Shown here: positions 25,307 through 31,882 of the stretch, piece by piece
Layout of the letters: every line of letters starts with the position of its first letter
Position numbering within the stretch: the stretch's first letter is position 1
NCBI GenBank assembly: GCA_013289585.1
Contig: JABCZR010000003.1
Location: 248,001-312,000 of the forward strand
Reading direction: 5' to 3'
Source: Acidobacteriota bacterium
GTDB lineage: Bacteria > Acidobacteriota > Terriglobia > Acidiferrales > UBA7541
Length of the DNA: 64,000 bases
Position numbers and translations under genes: made by a program
Notes under the pieces: generated by a model
Seen by the model: the letters and a program-made list of their open reading frames with translations, nothing else
Database searches by the model: none
What the model was told of the DNA's origin: nothing

Positions 25307-25531
25307 ATGGAAGTGCACCTTTCACCTGAGCTGCAAGCGAAAGTGGAACGGGCCGCTGCCGAGAATAAGAGCGGCGCGGCGGAATACGTCAAGCAGCTTG
25401 TGGAACACTACGTCGATCATGACGCATGGTTCCGCCAGCAGGTGACAAGAAGCCTGGAACAGCTTGACCGCGGGGAGTTCCTGACTCACGAAGAGGTCGG
25501 CGCTCGCATCGATCAAATGTTCCGCAAGTAA
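25307..25531 (+). CDS. Antitoxin, CopG/ParD-like (TA pair 2)
   Basis: This is a 74-residue protein with the short ParD-like pattern. MEVHLSPELQAKVERAAAE gives strand and first helix, SGAAEYVKQLVEHYVDHD the second helix, and a tail with RGEFLTHEEVGARIDQMF, typical of antitoxins that cap ParE toxins. It should bind its own promoter and neutralise the toxin encoded directly downstream. The stop codon TAA abuts the toxin ATG with no gap, which couples translation. Confidence 0.85.
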   Translation: MEVHLSPELQAKVERAAAENKSGAAEYVKQLVEHYVDHDAWFRQQVTRSLEQLDRGEFLTHEEVGARIDQMFRK

Positions 25532-25816
25532 ATGCAGCTTCGCTGGTCACCCGCCGCCGTTGAAGACCTTTTCCGAATTATCGAATACATCCGGCAAGAA
25601 AATGCGCGCGCCGCTCAACGCATAGCCAAGACCATCTACGAAAATGCTGATTCGTTGAAGTCTTTTCCCAACAAGGGTCGAAAGGGCCGTGTGGAAGGGA
25701 CGCGTGAACTTCCTTTGCCGCCGCTTCCTTTCGTGGTTGTGTATCGGATCCGCAAGGACATTGTGGAAATCGCAAACGTCATCCATGGCGCGCAGAAATG
25801 GCCGCCAAAGGATTGA
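25532..25816 (+). CDS. ParE/RelE-family toxin (TA pair 2)
   Basis: This is a 94-residue toxin of the RelE/ParE superfamily. It starts MQLRWSPAAVEDLFRIIEYIRQ, followed by ENADSLKSFPNKGRKGRVEGTRELPL and PFVVVYRIRKDIVEIANVIHGAQKWP. The conserved G-R-x-x-x-T-R-E and VYR(V/I) segments mark the ParE branch, whose known members poison gyrase. It belongs with the antitoxin immediately upstream. The next pair (AbrB/PIN) starts 47 bp further on, so two TA loci sit in tandem. Confidence 0.88.
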   Translation: MQLRWSPAAVEDLFRIIEYIRQENARAAQRIAKTIYENADSLKSFPNKGRKGRVEGTRELPLPPLPFVVVYRIRKDIVEIANVIHGAQKWPPKD

Positions 25817-25863
25817 AGAGAGAAACAGCAGATTGCCATCTACAATGGCATATCACTTATGGT

Positions 25864-26124
25864 ATGAGAATCAAGATCGACAAAGCAGGTCGAATCGTTT
25901 TGCCGAAACCGAACCGCGAACGCTTCCACCTGCGTGCGGGGGCGGAACTGGAACTCGAGCACGGCCCCGAGGGGCTCTCTTTGAAACCAGTCGAGCGAGG
26001 TCCCTCCATGGTTCTGGAGAAGGGGATGTGGGTTCATTTGGGCCAGCTCCCCCGTGAACTCGACTGGGACAAATTGATCGATGAAGTGCGGGAGGAACGG
26101 ATCCAGGACCTCGCCGGCTTATGA
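25864..26124 (+). CDS. AbrB/MazE-like antitoxin VapB (TA pair 3)
   Basis: This is an 86-residue protein starting MRIKIDKAGRIVLPKPNRER, the SpoVT/AbrB swapped-hairpin DNA-binding fold with its IDKAGRIVLPK signature. A tail from about residue 45 (SMVLEKGMWVHLG...WDKLIDEVREER) should bind the PIN toxin. The ATG at 25864 is chosen because the fold begins there; the frame is open upstream across the end of the previous toxin gene. It overlaps the toxin gene by four bases (ATGA). Confidence 0.85.
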   Translation: MRIKIDKAGRIVLPKPNRERFHLRAGAELELEHGPEGLSLKPVERGPSMVLEKGMWVHLGQLPRELDWDKLIDEVREERIQDLAGL

Positions 26125-26555
26125 AAGCCTATTTCGACACAACCGTGCTGGTGGCCGCGTCTATTGCAAGCCATCCTCATCATTCTCAAGCGGTCACGGC
26201 GGTGCGCGCTGTGGCGAACAAGAAAGTCACTGGATACGTCAGCGGGCACGGACTGTGTGAACTTTACGCGGTCCTTACGCGCACTCCATTTCATCCTCCC
26301 GTTCATCCCATGGAGGCGTGGAAAATTATTTCCGAAAACGTGCTTGCTCACTTTCAAATCTTGACGCTCAGCGCGGGGATGTACCGCGCCATCCTTCAGG
26401 AATATGCCGAAAAAGGATGGATCGGAGGCCGCATATACGCTGCCCTCCAACTGCGGTGCGCGAAAAAGGCTGCATGCGAGCGCATCTACACGTTTGATCT
26501 GAAGCATTTTTGCGAGTTGGCGCCACACTTGAGAAACCGGATTTGCGCGCCTTAG
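26121..26555 (+). CDS. PIN-domain toxin VapC-like, third acidic residue replaced (TA pair 3)
   Basis: This is a 144-residue PIN-domain protein. Its N-terminal Asp6 is in YFDTTVLVAA, Glu47 is in CELYAVLTR and Asp126 is in IYTFDLKHF. In related VapC proteins the helix IGGRIYDAL carries another metal-binding Asp; here the residue is Ala107 (GGRIYAAL). The loss of that acid may weaken or abolish RNase activity. The gene overlaps vapB by ATGA. PIN toxins normally cleave tRNA or rRNA at specific sites. Confidence 0.85.
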   Translation: MKAYFDTTVLVAASIASHPHHSQAVTAVRAVANKKVTGYVSGHGLCELYAVLTRTPFHPPVHPMEAWKIISENVLAHFQILTLSAGMYRAILQEYAEKGWIGGRIYAALQLRCAKKAACERIYTFDLKHFCELAPHLRNRICAP

Positions 26556-26628
26556 TTTGACGCCCCGCGTTTACGCCGCGATTCGTGTTTTCAATTCCCT
26601 TTTCTCTTTTCCAATTTCTATTTTCCAA

Positions 26629-27324
26629 CTACAGGGAGGGGCGGAGCTTGCCTGCGGCGAGGTCTTTCAAGGCGCGAAGGCGTCCGTCGAGTTCGGCGGG
26701 CGTGAGGCGGCCCTGGCGGTAGAGCGTGCGCAGAAAATCCGGGGCCGGGCGGTCGCCCTTGCGCGTGTTGCATTCCATACAGGAGGAAACCAGGTTGCGG
26801 TAGGAATTGCGTCCGAAGCGCGCGCGCGGGACGACGTGGTCGAGGCACTGCACGTTAGCGGGGGTGCGGCGGAGACAATAAAAGCAGGCGCTGCGTTCGC
26901 GATCGTGAATGGTTTTGCGGAGCGCCCAGGTTTTGAGGAAATCGGTGGAGTCGAGTTTGGATGCAGACGGCTCACCGGCGGCCCCCGCGGCTCCGGACGC
27001 ACCATTTTTGCCCGGGCGGAGGGCGCGGATCTGCTCGGGCAGGCGCATCTCGACGAGGTGGCCGGTTTTGCTGCGTTCGAGCAACCGTAAAGCGCCTAAC
27101 TCATCGAGGCGGCGGACGGCCTGGCGCACCGGTCCGTTGGACAGACCCAGATCGCGGGCCACGGACATAACCGCAAAGTGCAGGCGGAGTTTGCCTACGA
27201 CGAGGGAATGGCGCAGGAGATACGAGTAGACGGCGCGGTCCCAGACCGTCAGGCCGAGACGCGGCGCGAGAACATCTTCAAACTGCATCCAGAGGAGTTT
27301 GGCGTTCAGGGTTTTGTTTGGCAT
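26629..27324 (-). CDS. Winged-helix plus HNH endonuclease-domain protein
   Basis: This is a 231-residue protein in two parts. Residues about 20-95 form a winged-helix domain (WDRAVYSYLLRHS, MSVARDLGLSNGPVRQAVRRLDELG) like those of MarR/replication-initiator regulators. Residues about 145-195 are an HNH domain with zinc pairs CFYC (147-150) and CMEC (182-185), the catalytic Asp162-His163 and Asn177. An Ala/Gly linker joins the parts. HNH domains cut DNA and occur in restriction enzymes, mobile elements and phages. No transposase or methylase is adjacent, so its function is open. A start at 27324 is the only good one. Confidence 0.82.
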   Translation of the reverse strand: MPNKTLNAKLLWMQFEDVLAPRLGLTVWDRAVYSYLLRHSLVVGKLRLHFAVMSVARDLGLSNGPVRQAVRRLDELGALRLLERSKTGHLVEMRLPEQIRALRPGKNGASGAAGAAGEPSASKLDSTDFLKTWALRKTIHDRERSACFYCLRRTPANVQCLDHVVPRARFGRNSYRNLVSSCMECNTRKGDRPAPDFLRTLYRQGRLTPAELDGRLRALKDLAAGKLRPSL

Positions 27325-27405
27325 CGGTTTGGATCCTGGAAGTGAAGTCTAAGAGTCGAAGAGTCGAAGGGTGCAAGAGTCCGGGGTTCAAATGCCTGGT
27401 GACGT

Positions 27406-27475
27406 TGTAGAGGCGGACTTCAGTCCGGCTCCCGGGCTTCGCTTTAGAAACGCCGGGCTAAAGCCCGGCCTCTAC
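27406..27475. repeat. Inverted pair of GTAG-GGCCGGGCTT repeats (copy 2)
   Basis: The segment begins TGTAGAGGCGGACTTCAGTC and ends CTAAAGCCCGGCCTCTACA. The two ends are inverted copies of the same repeat family, so the whole 70 bp can fold into a cruciform or each half into its own hairpin. Confidence 0.65.
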
Positions 27476-27516
27476 AAAAGTCGGCAAAACAGAGAACACG
27501 GACAAGAGCGAGGCCG

Positions 27517-27545
27517 TTTTGGAGTGCGGCGGCTTGCCGCCGCTT
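27517..27545. repeat. GC hairpin repeat, GAGTGCGGCGGC family (copy 2)
   Basis: GAGTGCGGCGGCTTGCCGC continues CGC and TTT. It differs from 19648-19678 in one loop base. Confidence 0.65.
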
Positions 27546-27610
27546 TCTCTTACCACCTCGGTTGCTACCGGAGGCGGTTTTTCCCTGTAACTGGAGTCAG
27601 CAGTCGCGGG

Positions 27611-27638
27611 AAAAGCGGGAGCGAGCTCCCGCACTCCC
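27611..27638. repeat. GCGGGAGC hairpin repeat (copy 1)
   Basis: GCGGGAGCGAGCTCCCGC is a perfect 8-bp-stem hairpin with a two-base loop followed by ACTCCC. Related copies are at 35041 and 60895. Confidence 0.65.
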
Positions 27639-27640
27639 AA

Positions 27641-27670
27641 AAAACAAAAAGCCCCGACAGGAGTCGGGGC
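27641..27670 (-). terminator. Terminator-like hairpin on the minus strand
   Basis: GCCCCGAC-AGGA-GTCGGGGC (27651-27670) is an 8-bp perfect stem. On the minus strand it is followed by TTTTTGTTTT, giving a classic intrinsic terminator. The only minus-strand transcript that could reach it would come from the genes beyond 28.8 kb. Confidence 0.6.
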
Positions 27671-27680
27671 GCGAAAAACC

Positions 27681-27700
27681 AGCAGGGCTGTCGCCCTGCT
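27681..27700. repeat. AGCAGGGC hairpin
   Basis: AGCAGGGC-TGTC-GCCCTGCT is a perfect 8-bp stem with a 4-base loop, next to two other hairpins. Confidence 0.55.
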
Positions 27701-27701
27701 C

Positions 27702-27734
27702 CACAAAAAAAGCGTCCTCGGCGGAGCCGGGACG
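27702..27734 (-). terminator. Second terminator-like hairpin on the minus strand
   Basis: GCGTCCTCGGC-GGA-GCCGGGACGC forms an almost continuous stem. On the minus strand it runs into TTTTTTTGTGG, so it also looks like an intrinsic terminator. Confidence 0.5.
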
Positions 27735-27826
27735 CATCTTTCTACAGCACTGATAGTACCAGGGTCATATTGCACTTGTCAAGGGAAACATTGGTAATGG
27801 GACAGAATGGCGTAAGTGCTTAGTAG

Positions 27827-27845
27827 CGGCGAGTTTACCTCGCCG
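27827..27845. repeat. CGGCGAG hairpin
   Basis: CGGCGAG-TTTAC-CTCGCCG is a perfect 7-bp stem preceded by TAGTAG, similar in design to the GTAG family but with a different core. Confidence 0.5.
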
Positions 27846-27974
27846 ATCGTCGGCAAAACCTTGACGATGGCCATCCACGCCGCAGGCCGAACGGAGCCGA
27901 ACCTCCTCGTATTTGAACGGCAATAGAACAGCGCGTCGGCCGGCGGTCGCCCGCCTTTCCCCCTGTTTGACTCC

Positions 27975-28006
27975 GTCATTTCGAGCGCAGCGAGAAATCC
28001 CTCTTC
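27975..28006. repeat. TTCGAGCG-AGCGAGAA repeat (copy 1)
   Basis: ATTTCGAGCGCAGCGAGAAA is palindromic at its core and followed by TCCCTCTTC. The same string with one base changed occurs at 31800-31831. Confidence 0.65.
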
Positions 28007-28011
28007 GCCTT

Positions 28012-28035
28012 TGTAGAGGCCGGGCTTCAGCCCGG
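28012..28035. repeat. GTAG-GGCCGGGCTT hairpin repeat (copy 3)
   Basis: TGTAGAGGCCGGGCTTCAGC continues CCGG. The core CCGGGCTTCAGCCCGG folds as a hairpin. Confidence 0.65.
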
Positions 28036-28108
28036 TTCTTCGTCCTCTCTCGCCACCGCTTTTCGTTAACTCGCCACTCGCCACGTCCGGCCTCTCTCCC
28101 GACGTTCC

Positions 28109-28145
28109 GACGTTAAGACGAGCAAACGTTCCGACGATCCTCGCG
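28109..28145. repeat. 37-bp direct repeat GACGTTAAGACG... (copy 1)
   Basis: The segment starts GACGTTAAGACGAGCAAAC and ends GTTCCGACGATCCTCGCG. It is repeated at 31737-31773 with two differences. Confidence 0.6.
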
Positions 28146-28287
28146 TTCGCCACCGCTCTTCCCCTCTGCGGTAGACTTGGCCCATGTCCGTCGAGGGCTG
28201 GTTCCTGAAGATGCCAAGCCGATGGGCTGCGACGACAAGCCTTTGCTCGATTCCAGCCGCAAATAACACCGCATAGGAGGGATCACC

Positions 28288-28695
28288 ATGCATCCTTTAC
28301 GCAAACTACGGGAATCCGGCAAACCTACACCCGCCCAGGTGAGCGAGCTGCTTGCCGAAAACATCGTATTCCACAGCCCCATCCTGGTTCGGCCGATCGA
28401 GGGGCGTGAAGTCATCGCGGCGATTTTCGCTCAGTCGAGCTCTACGCGTGGTTCCGGTACCTATACAGCCGAGTTTAAGCTCGATGAGCGCACCACCTTC
28501 TTGCGCTGGGTCGGGACCATGGATGGCCACAAGTTCGAGAGCTTGGAGGTCATCGTGGACAACGAGCAGGGGCTGATTGTAGAGCGCACCATTGCCCTCC
28601 GGCCGTATCCGGCTCTGAAACTGTTCCGCGACGCCATGTATGCAGCGCTCAAGGACAAGCTGCCGCCCGATCTTTGGGACTACGCAACGCCGTAG
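28288..28695 (+). CDS. NTF2-like (SnoaL-type) protein
   Basis: This is a 135-residue protein with the cone-shaped NTF2 pattern: an N-terminal helix with LLAENIVFHSPILVRPIEGREVIAAIF, then alternating strands (AEFKLDERTTFLRWVGTMDG, LEVIVDNEQGLIVERTIALRPYPALKLFRDAM). The D/E-x-V-F-H-S-P and G-x-x-x-I segments match SnoaL-like members. Such proteins are ketosteroid-isomerase-like enzymes or ligand-binding domains; no substrate can be inferred. The ATG at 28288 follows GGAGGGATCACC, a good ribosome site. The upstream bases are repeats. Confidence 0.78.
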   Translation: MHPLRKLRESGKPTPAQVSELLAENIVFHSPILVRPIEGREVIAAIFAQSSSTRGSGTYTAEFKLDERTTFLRWVGTMDGHKFESLEVIVDNEQGLIVERTIALRPYPALKLFRDAMYAALKDKLPPDLWDYATP

Positions 28696-28834
28696 TGTGA
28701 CCACGACGGTTTGCAAGCGGATTCGGACGAGCACCTAGTCGCGAACTCAGAAGAATCACATCATATGTGCTTCCATTCGGCGTTGCCAGGGACAGCAAAG
28801 CCTTCTTTCTGTCTCCTCATTTGTCCGCAAACAC

Positions 28835-29758
28835 TCAGGCCCCTTTTGCTTTTGCCGACGCGGTGAATGTAGCCGCATTCATCCTGACGAACTCCTGCAC
28901 GCTCAGCGGGCGTTGCCCCGTCAGCGTGAGCACGTCGTCCGACAGCCGGTCGAAGCGCCCCGCGCGATGCAGATCGCCCATCGCCGCCAGGTGGTTCACC
29001 ACATGAACCGGCCAGCCCCGCTTGAGCAGCTCGTCCCGCCACGGTTCGACGGGAATGTCCTGAAAGGTGATTGTGCGGCCCAGCGCCTTCGAATACTCCT
29101 GTGCAAAGAAATGCATGTTCTCGGACTGCGGACCGGTGAGGTGATAGATCTTGCCGATGTGCGGCTGCGGATTGGCGAGCAGCGCGGCGATCACCCGCGC
29201 AACGTCTTCCGCTGCCACGGGCGAAGTCTTGCCCTCGCCGAACGGTAGCCTGATCTGATTGGATTCCCTGACTGAATCCGGAGTCAAAGTCAGGAAGAAG
29301 CCTTCGAGAAACACTGTCGGCCGCACGTGCACAACCGGCAGACCGGACCAGTTCAGCGCCTGCTCGGCGAGCCAGTGCAGCTTGTGCTGGGGGCTCGGAG
29401 TAGTTTCGGTAATGCTCATCTGAGAGACCGTCATCTGCGACATATTGATGAACGCCTTCACGCTGTGATGCTTCGCTACCGCCGCCGCATTGACCGTCGC
29501 GGCCAGGTAGGCATCCGAGACCGACATGCCGAAGTACATGGTCTCGCAGCCGACAATCGCCCTATGCATGGAATCGAGGTCGAGCAGATTGCCGGCCACG
29601 ACTTCCGCACCCAGAGCGCGCAAGGCCTGCGCGCGTTCGTCTTCATTTCGCACCATCGCACGCACCGTTTTGCCTTGCCTCAAGAGCAGTTCGGTGACCG
29701 TGCGCCCTACTGCGCCGACGCGGCCCGCTGCGCCCGTAACCAGAATGGGATTTGCCAT
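28835..29758 (-). CDS. NmrA/atypical SDR NAD(P)-binding protein
   Basis: This is a 307-residue protein with the N-terminal Rossmann fold ILVTGAAGRVGAVGRTVTELLL, a version of TGxxGxxG with an extra residue. It continues RAMVRNEDERAQALRALGAEVVAGNLLD, the usual NmrA/QOR2-like sequence. The catalytic Tyr-x-x-x-Lys of classical SDRs is not visible, as expected for NmrA-type proteins that act as redox sensors or NAD(P)H:quinone oxidoreductases. It is 18 bp upstream of nothing and 18 bp downstream of the TAT-exported MBL gene, so the two are probably co-transcribed. Confidence 0.85.
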   Translation of the reverse strand: MANPILVTGAAGRVGAVGRTVTELLLRQGKTVRAMVRNEDERAQALRALGAEVVAGNLLDLDSMHRAIVGCETMYFGMSVSDAYLAATVNAAAVAKHHSVKAFINMSQMTVSQMSITETTPSPQHKLHWLAEQALNWSGLPVVHVRPTVFLEGFFLTLTPDSVRESNQIRLPFGEGKTSPVAAEDVARVIAALLANPQPHIGKIYHLTGPQSENMHFFAQEYSKALGRTITFQDIPVEPWRDELLKRGWPVHVVNHLAAMGDLHRAGRFDRLSDDVLTLTGQRPLSVQEFVRMNAATFTASAKAKGA

Positions 29759-29776
29759 GTCTTTCCTCCCGGCGTT

Positions 29777-30790
29777 CTACGTTTGCTCACCCTGGTCAAA
29801 TCGTGGTTTGACCGCGCGCGCTGAAGTCCAGAGCGCACCTGGATTGCCCCAGTCAAGGTAGAGCTGGAGCATTTGGTCATAGAGTTCCCGCGCGGTCGTC
29901 GTCTGCATTGCGAGGCGTTCGAAATCGAGGATATATCTCCGCGTTTCGCCGAGTATTTTAGGGCTGTCAACTTTCCCGACGCGCTTATGTCCGGCAATTA
30001 CAGCGCGTGGCTTAAGCGACTCCATTTTGTCGAGAGCAGCAATCCACTCCAGCCGTCTCTGCTGATCAGGCGACTCTGACAGATGTAAGTGAACGCCGTT
30101 GTAGGCGGCATCACCGGCCACGATCAAACCTATCGACGGAACATGAAGGCAGGTTGTACCGGCAGTATCGGTGAAGCCGAGCGGCACACTGACTAAATCC
30201 TGGCCTTCTAACTTAATGACGTTTCCAGTTAACTCTTCGGCGATTGCAAGCTGGCTGGAAATCTGGCCGGGAAAGCGCGGATTCCAATACGTAGCCAGAG
30301 ACTCTGGCGATGCTTGCTGGCGCATGATCTTAATCGCTTCCGGCCGCGCGACGAAACGCGCACTTGGAAATCGCTCCAGAACGGTGGTAGCGCCAAAGAA
30401 ATGATCGCCGTGGCCATGGGTAGCGTAGATCATCGTCAGATTCTTTCCGCTGGTCGCAATCCAATTCGCCAGGGAGCGCGCCTGCTCGAGGGTAATAGGG
30501 GCGTCGACCAGGACAGCGTCCCGCTCCCCAGAAATAAGAGTTGACGAAATAGGCGGCCACGGACGCTGTTTTTGGCCTGGGGGCAGATCGCTGGTGATGA
30601 CGGCTATACTGGGCGCCAGGAACACATCCCACTTCAGTGAGATTTCATTACTTGTACGCTCGGATTTGGAGCTACTGCTGTCGGATTGTCCGTTCATCGA
30701 ACGGGCTTGGCCAGCGCCGATTGGCCAAGGCGATGCCGTTACCACAGCGACGCTGAGAGCATTCGATAGGAAGTCCCGTCTTGAAGTCAT
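29777..30790 (-). CDS. TAT-exported metallo-beta-lactamase-fold hydrolase
   Basis: This is a 337-residue protein whose N-terminus TSRRDFLSNALSVAVVTA is a twin-arginine signal, so it is exported folded. The mature part has the MBL motif THGHGDH, a later His and Asp (VAGDAAY), and AGHKRVG, the normal metal ligands. Substrates in this superfamily range from lactams and lactones to thioesters; none can be inferred. The ATG at 30790 has GAGG five bases upstream and starts exactly at the signal peptide, so it is preferred over the one seven codons upstream. Confidence 0.87.
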   Translation of the reverse strand: MTSRRDFLSNALSVAVVTASPWPIGAGQARSMNGQSDSSSSKSERTSNEISLKWDVFLAPSIAVITSDLPPGQKQRPWPPISSTLISGERDAVLVDAPITLEQARSLANWIATSGKNLTMIYATHGHGDHFFGATTVLERFPSARFVARPEAIKIMRQQASPESLATYWNPRFPGQISSQLAIAEELTGNVIKLEGQDLVSVPLGFTDTAGTTCLHVPSIGLIVAGDAAYNGVHLHLSESPDQQRRLEWIAALDKMESLKPRAVIAGHKRVGKVDSPKILGETRRYILDFERLAMQTTTARELYDQMLQLYLDWGNPGALWTSARAVKPRFDQGEQT

Positions 30791-30880
30791 AATGGCCTCT
30801 TCGCCGCGCATATTTGCTCCGTTTCTAAACCAACAGCCCGCGGGAATGATACACCCAGAGAATCCGCACGGGGCAACGGC

Positions 30881-30932
30881 GGGTGGCGCACCCTCCGCAT
30901 TTTATATTTCAAAGGGTGCGGTCTTTGACTCT
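30881..30932. repeat. GGTGGCGCAC...GGTCTTTGACTCTT repeat (copy 2)
   Basis: GGGTGGCGCACCCTCCGC and AAGGGTGCGGTCTTTGACTC match the two ends of 23591-23644; the centres differ. Confidence 0.6.
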
Positions 30933-30961
30933 TCAGCCTTCTCCGTGTACGTACAATTGTA

Positions 30962-30990
30962 TTGACATCGCTGGCTTTGATCGTTATGCT
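30962..30990 (+). promoter_or_regulatory. Sigma70-type promoter of brnTA
   Basis: TTGACA at 30962-30967 is separated by exactly 17 bases from TATGCT at 30985-30990. The brnT ATG is at 31008, so the leader would be about 10 bases. In known brnTA loci BrnA represses this promoter; no operator is evident here. Confidence 0.6.
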
Positions 30991-31007
30991 GTATTCTCTC
31001 GCGTGCC

Positions 31008-31346
31008 ATGCGATTTACGTGGGACGAGAACAAGAACCGCCAGAACTTGCGCAAGCACGACGTTCGCTTTGAGACTGCCGTTCTCGTTTTCGATGATCCC
31101 TACGCGGTTACGCGACGAGACGACAACTCAGGTGATGAGGAGCGCTGGATAACCGTCGGTGCGCTGGGACCGGGAGCGATCCTGTTGGTCGTCCATACGT
31201 TTTAAGAAAACCACAACGAGGAAGTCATTCGTATCATCTCGGCCCGGGCCGCGGAATCCCACGAAAGGAGGGCCTATGAGGAAGCTCACAAAGGAGCAGA
31301 AGCGCGACCTCCAAGCTATCGCCGCAAAAAGAGACCGGGACATTGA
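31008..31346 (+). pseudogene. brnT: BrnT toxin gene with an in-frame stop
   Basis: BrnT is a RelE-fold RNase toxin of about 90-95 residues, neutralised by BrnA. Here the frame runs 65 codons (MRFTWDENKNRQNLRKHDV ... LLVVHTF) and stops at TAA, 31203-31205. Directly after the stop the same frame reads ENHNEEVIRIISARAAESHERRAYEE, the expected BrnT C-terminus with RIISAR. The stop therefore falls inside a conserved coding region and the toxin is truncated, losing residues normally needed for activity. The frame then stays open to 31344. It overlaps brnA. A sequencing error in one base is the main alternative. Confidence 0.85.
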
Positions 31347-31584
31347 TTTCTCCGATGCGCCCCCGGTTCTCGACTGGAGCGGCGCCGAAATCGGCAAGTT
31401 CTATCGGCCTGCAAAAAAGCCAGTCACCATGCGCTTGGATTCCGACATCATCGACTGGCTCAAAGCCGACGGCCGCGGTTATCAGACTAAAGCAAACTGG
31501 CTCCTGCGCCACGCCATGCTCTATTTCACAAAGCGCAACGGTCTCAACAAGCGCAAACGCGCTCCGCGGGTGGCACATCCGTAA
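31276..31584 (+). CDS. brnA: BrnA antitoxin
   Basis: This is a 102-residue antitoxin. The N-terminal MRKLTKEQKRDLQAIAAK, the central APPVLDWSGAEIGKFYRPAKKPVTMRLD and DIIDWLKADGRGYQTKANW are the diagnostic BrnA ribbon-helix-helix segments. It has an excellent ribosome site (AAAGGAGGG, 5 bases before the ATG), which also lies within the former brnT coding sequence. It would bind the BrnT toxin and the brnTA promoter. The tail after LLRHAMLYF is longer and more basic than usual. Confidence 0.9.
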   Translation: MRKLTKEQKRDLQAIAAKRDRDIDFSDAPPVLDWSGAEIGKFYRPAKKPVTMRLDSDIIDWLKADGRGYQTKANWLLRHAMLYFTKRNGLNKRKRAPRVAHP

Positions 31585-31590
31585 CAGGCG

Positions 31591-31615
31591 GGCGGCCCCG
31601 CCTTAATTCCGAAAA
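31591..31615. repeat. CGCCTTAATTCCGAAAA repeat (copy 2)
   Basis: GGCGGCCCCGCCTTAATTCC followed by GAAAAA matches 23541-23565 in the same orientation. Confidence 0.55.
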
Positions 31616-31736
31616 ACGCCTTTGGGTGACCTACCCTTTCGGGTCTGGTTTATGCGCGGTGTTTGCGTCCCGGGAGCTCCTGCGGGGAAAGGGTGGGGTC
31701 CTTCCCTTTTCCTTCTTCTAGTTTCTATTTTCTGCC

Positions 31737-31773
31737 GACGTTAAGACGTGCAAACGTTCCGACGATCTTCGCG
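31737..31773. repeat. 37-bp direct repeat GACGTTAAGACG... (copy 2)
   Basis: It matches 28109-28145 with two substitutions (GACGTTAAGACGTGCAAAC ... GATCTTCGCG). Confidence 0.6.
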
Positions 31774-31799
31774 CTCGTCACTCGCCACTCCCGCCGCCC

Positions 31800-31831
31800 G
31801 TCATTTCGAGCGAAGCGAGAAATCCCTCTTC
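31800..31831. repeat. TTCGAGCG-AGCGAGAA repeat (copy 2)
   Basis: ATTTCGAGCGAAGCGAGAAA followed by TCCCTCTTC matches 27975-28006 with one changed base. Confidence 0.65.
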
Positions 31832-31882
31832 AGAACCTTCAAACCTTCCAACTTGCAAACGTTCTAACGACTCCTCCACTCC

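Larger units (their letters stand above)
27325..28287. other. Repeat island without genes
   Basis: These 963 bp contain at least eight distinct inverted-repeat elements, listed separately, and no convincing gene. The open frames that cross it have repeat-derived translations. The last about 100 bp before 28288 should hold the promoter of the NTF2-like gene. Confidence 0.6.
31585..31882. other. Repeat-bearing gap between brnA and fur
   Basis: This 298-bp convergent gap holds three repeat copies, listed separately, and no gene. Confidence 0.5.

Noticed and set aside
26629-27324. HNH gene as a homing endonuclease in an intron or intein
   Set aside because: It is a complete free-standing gene with its own regulatory domain, and no interrupted host gene surrounds it.
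27371-27823. A 150-codon plus frame in the repeat island
   Set aside because: The translation is made of hairpin repeats read through and has no domain or ribosome site.
27406-27845. Possible CRISPR array
   Set aside because: The hairpins differ in sequence from one another and lack regularly spaced unique spacers; no cas genes are near.
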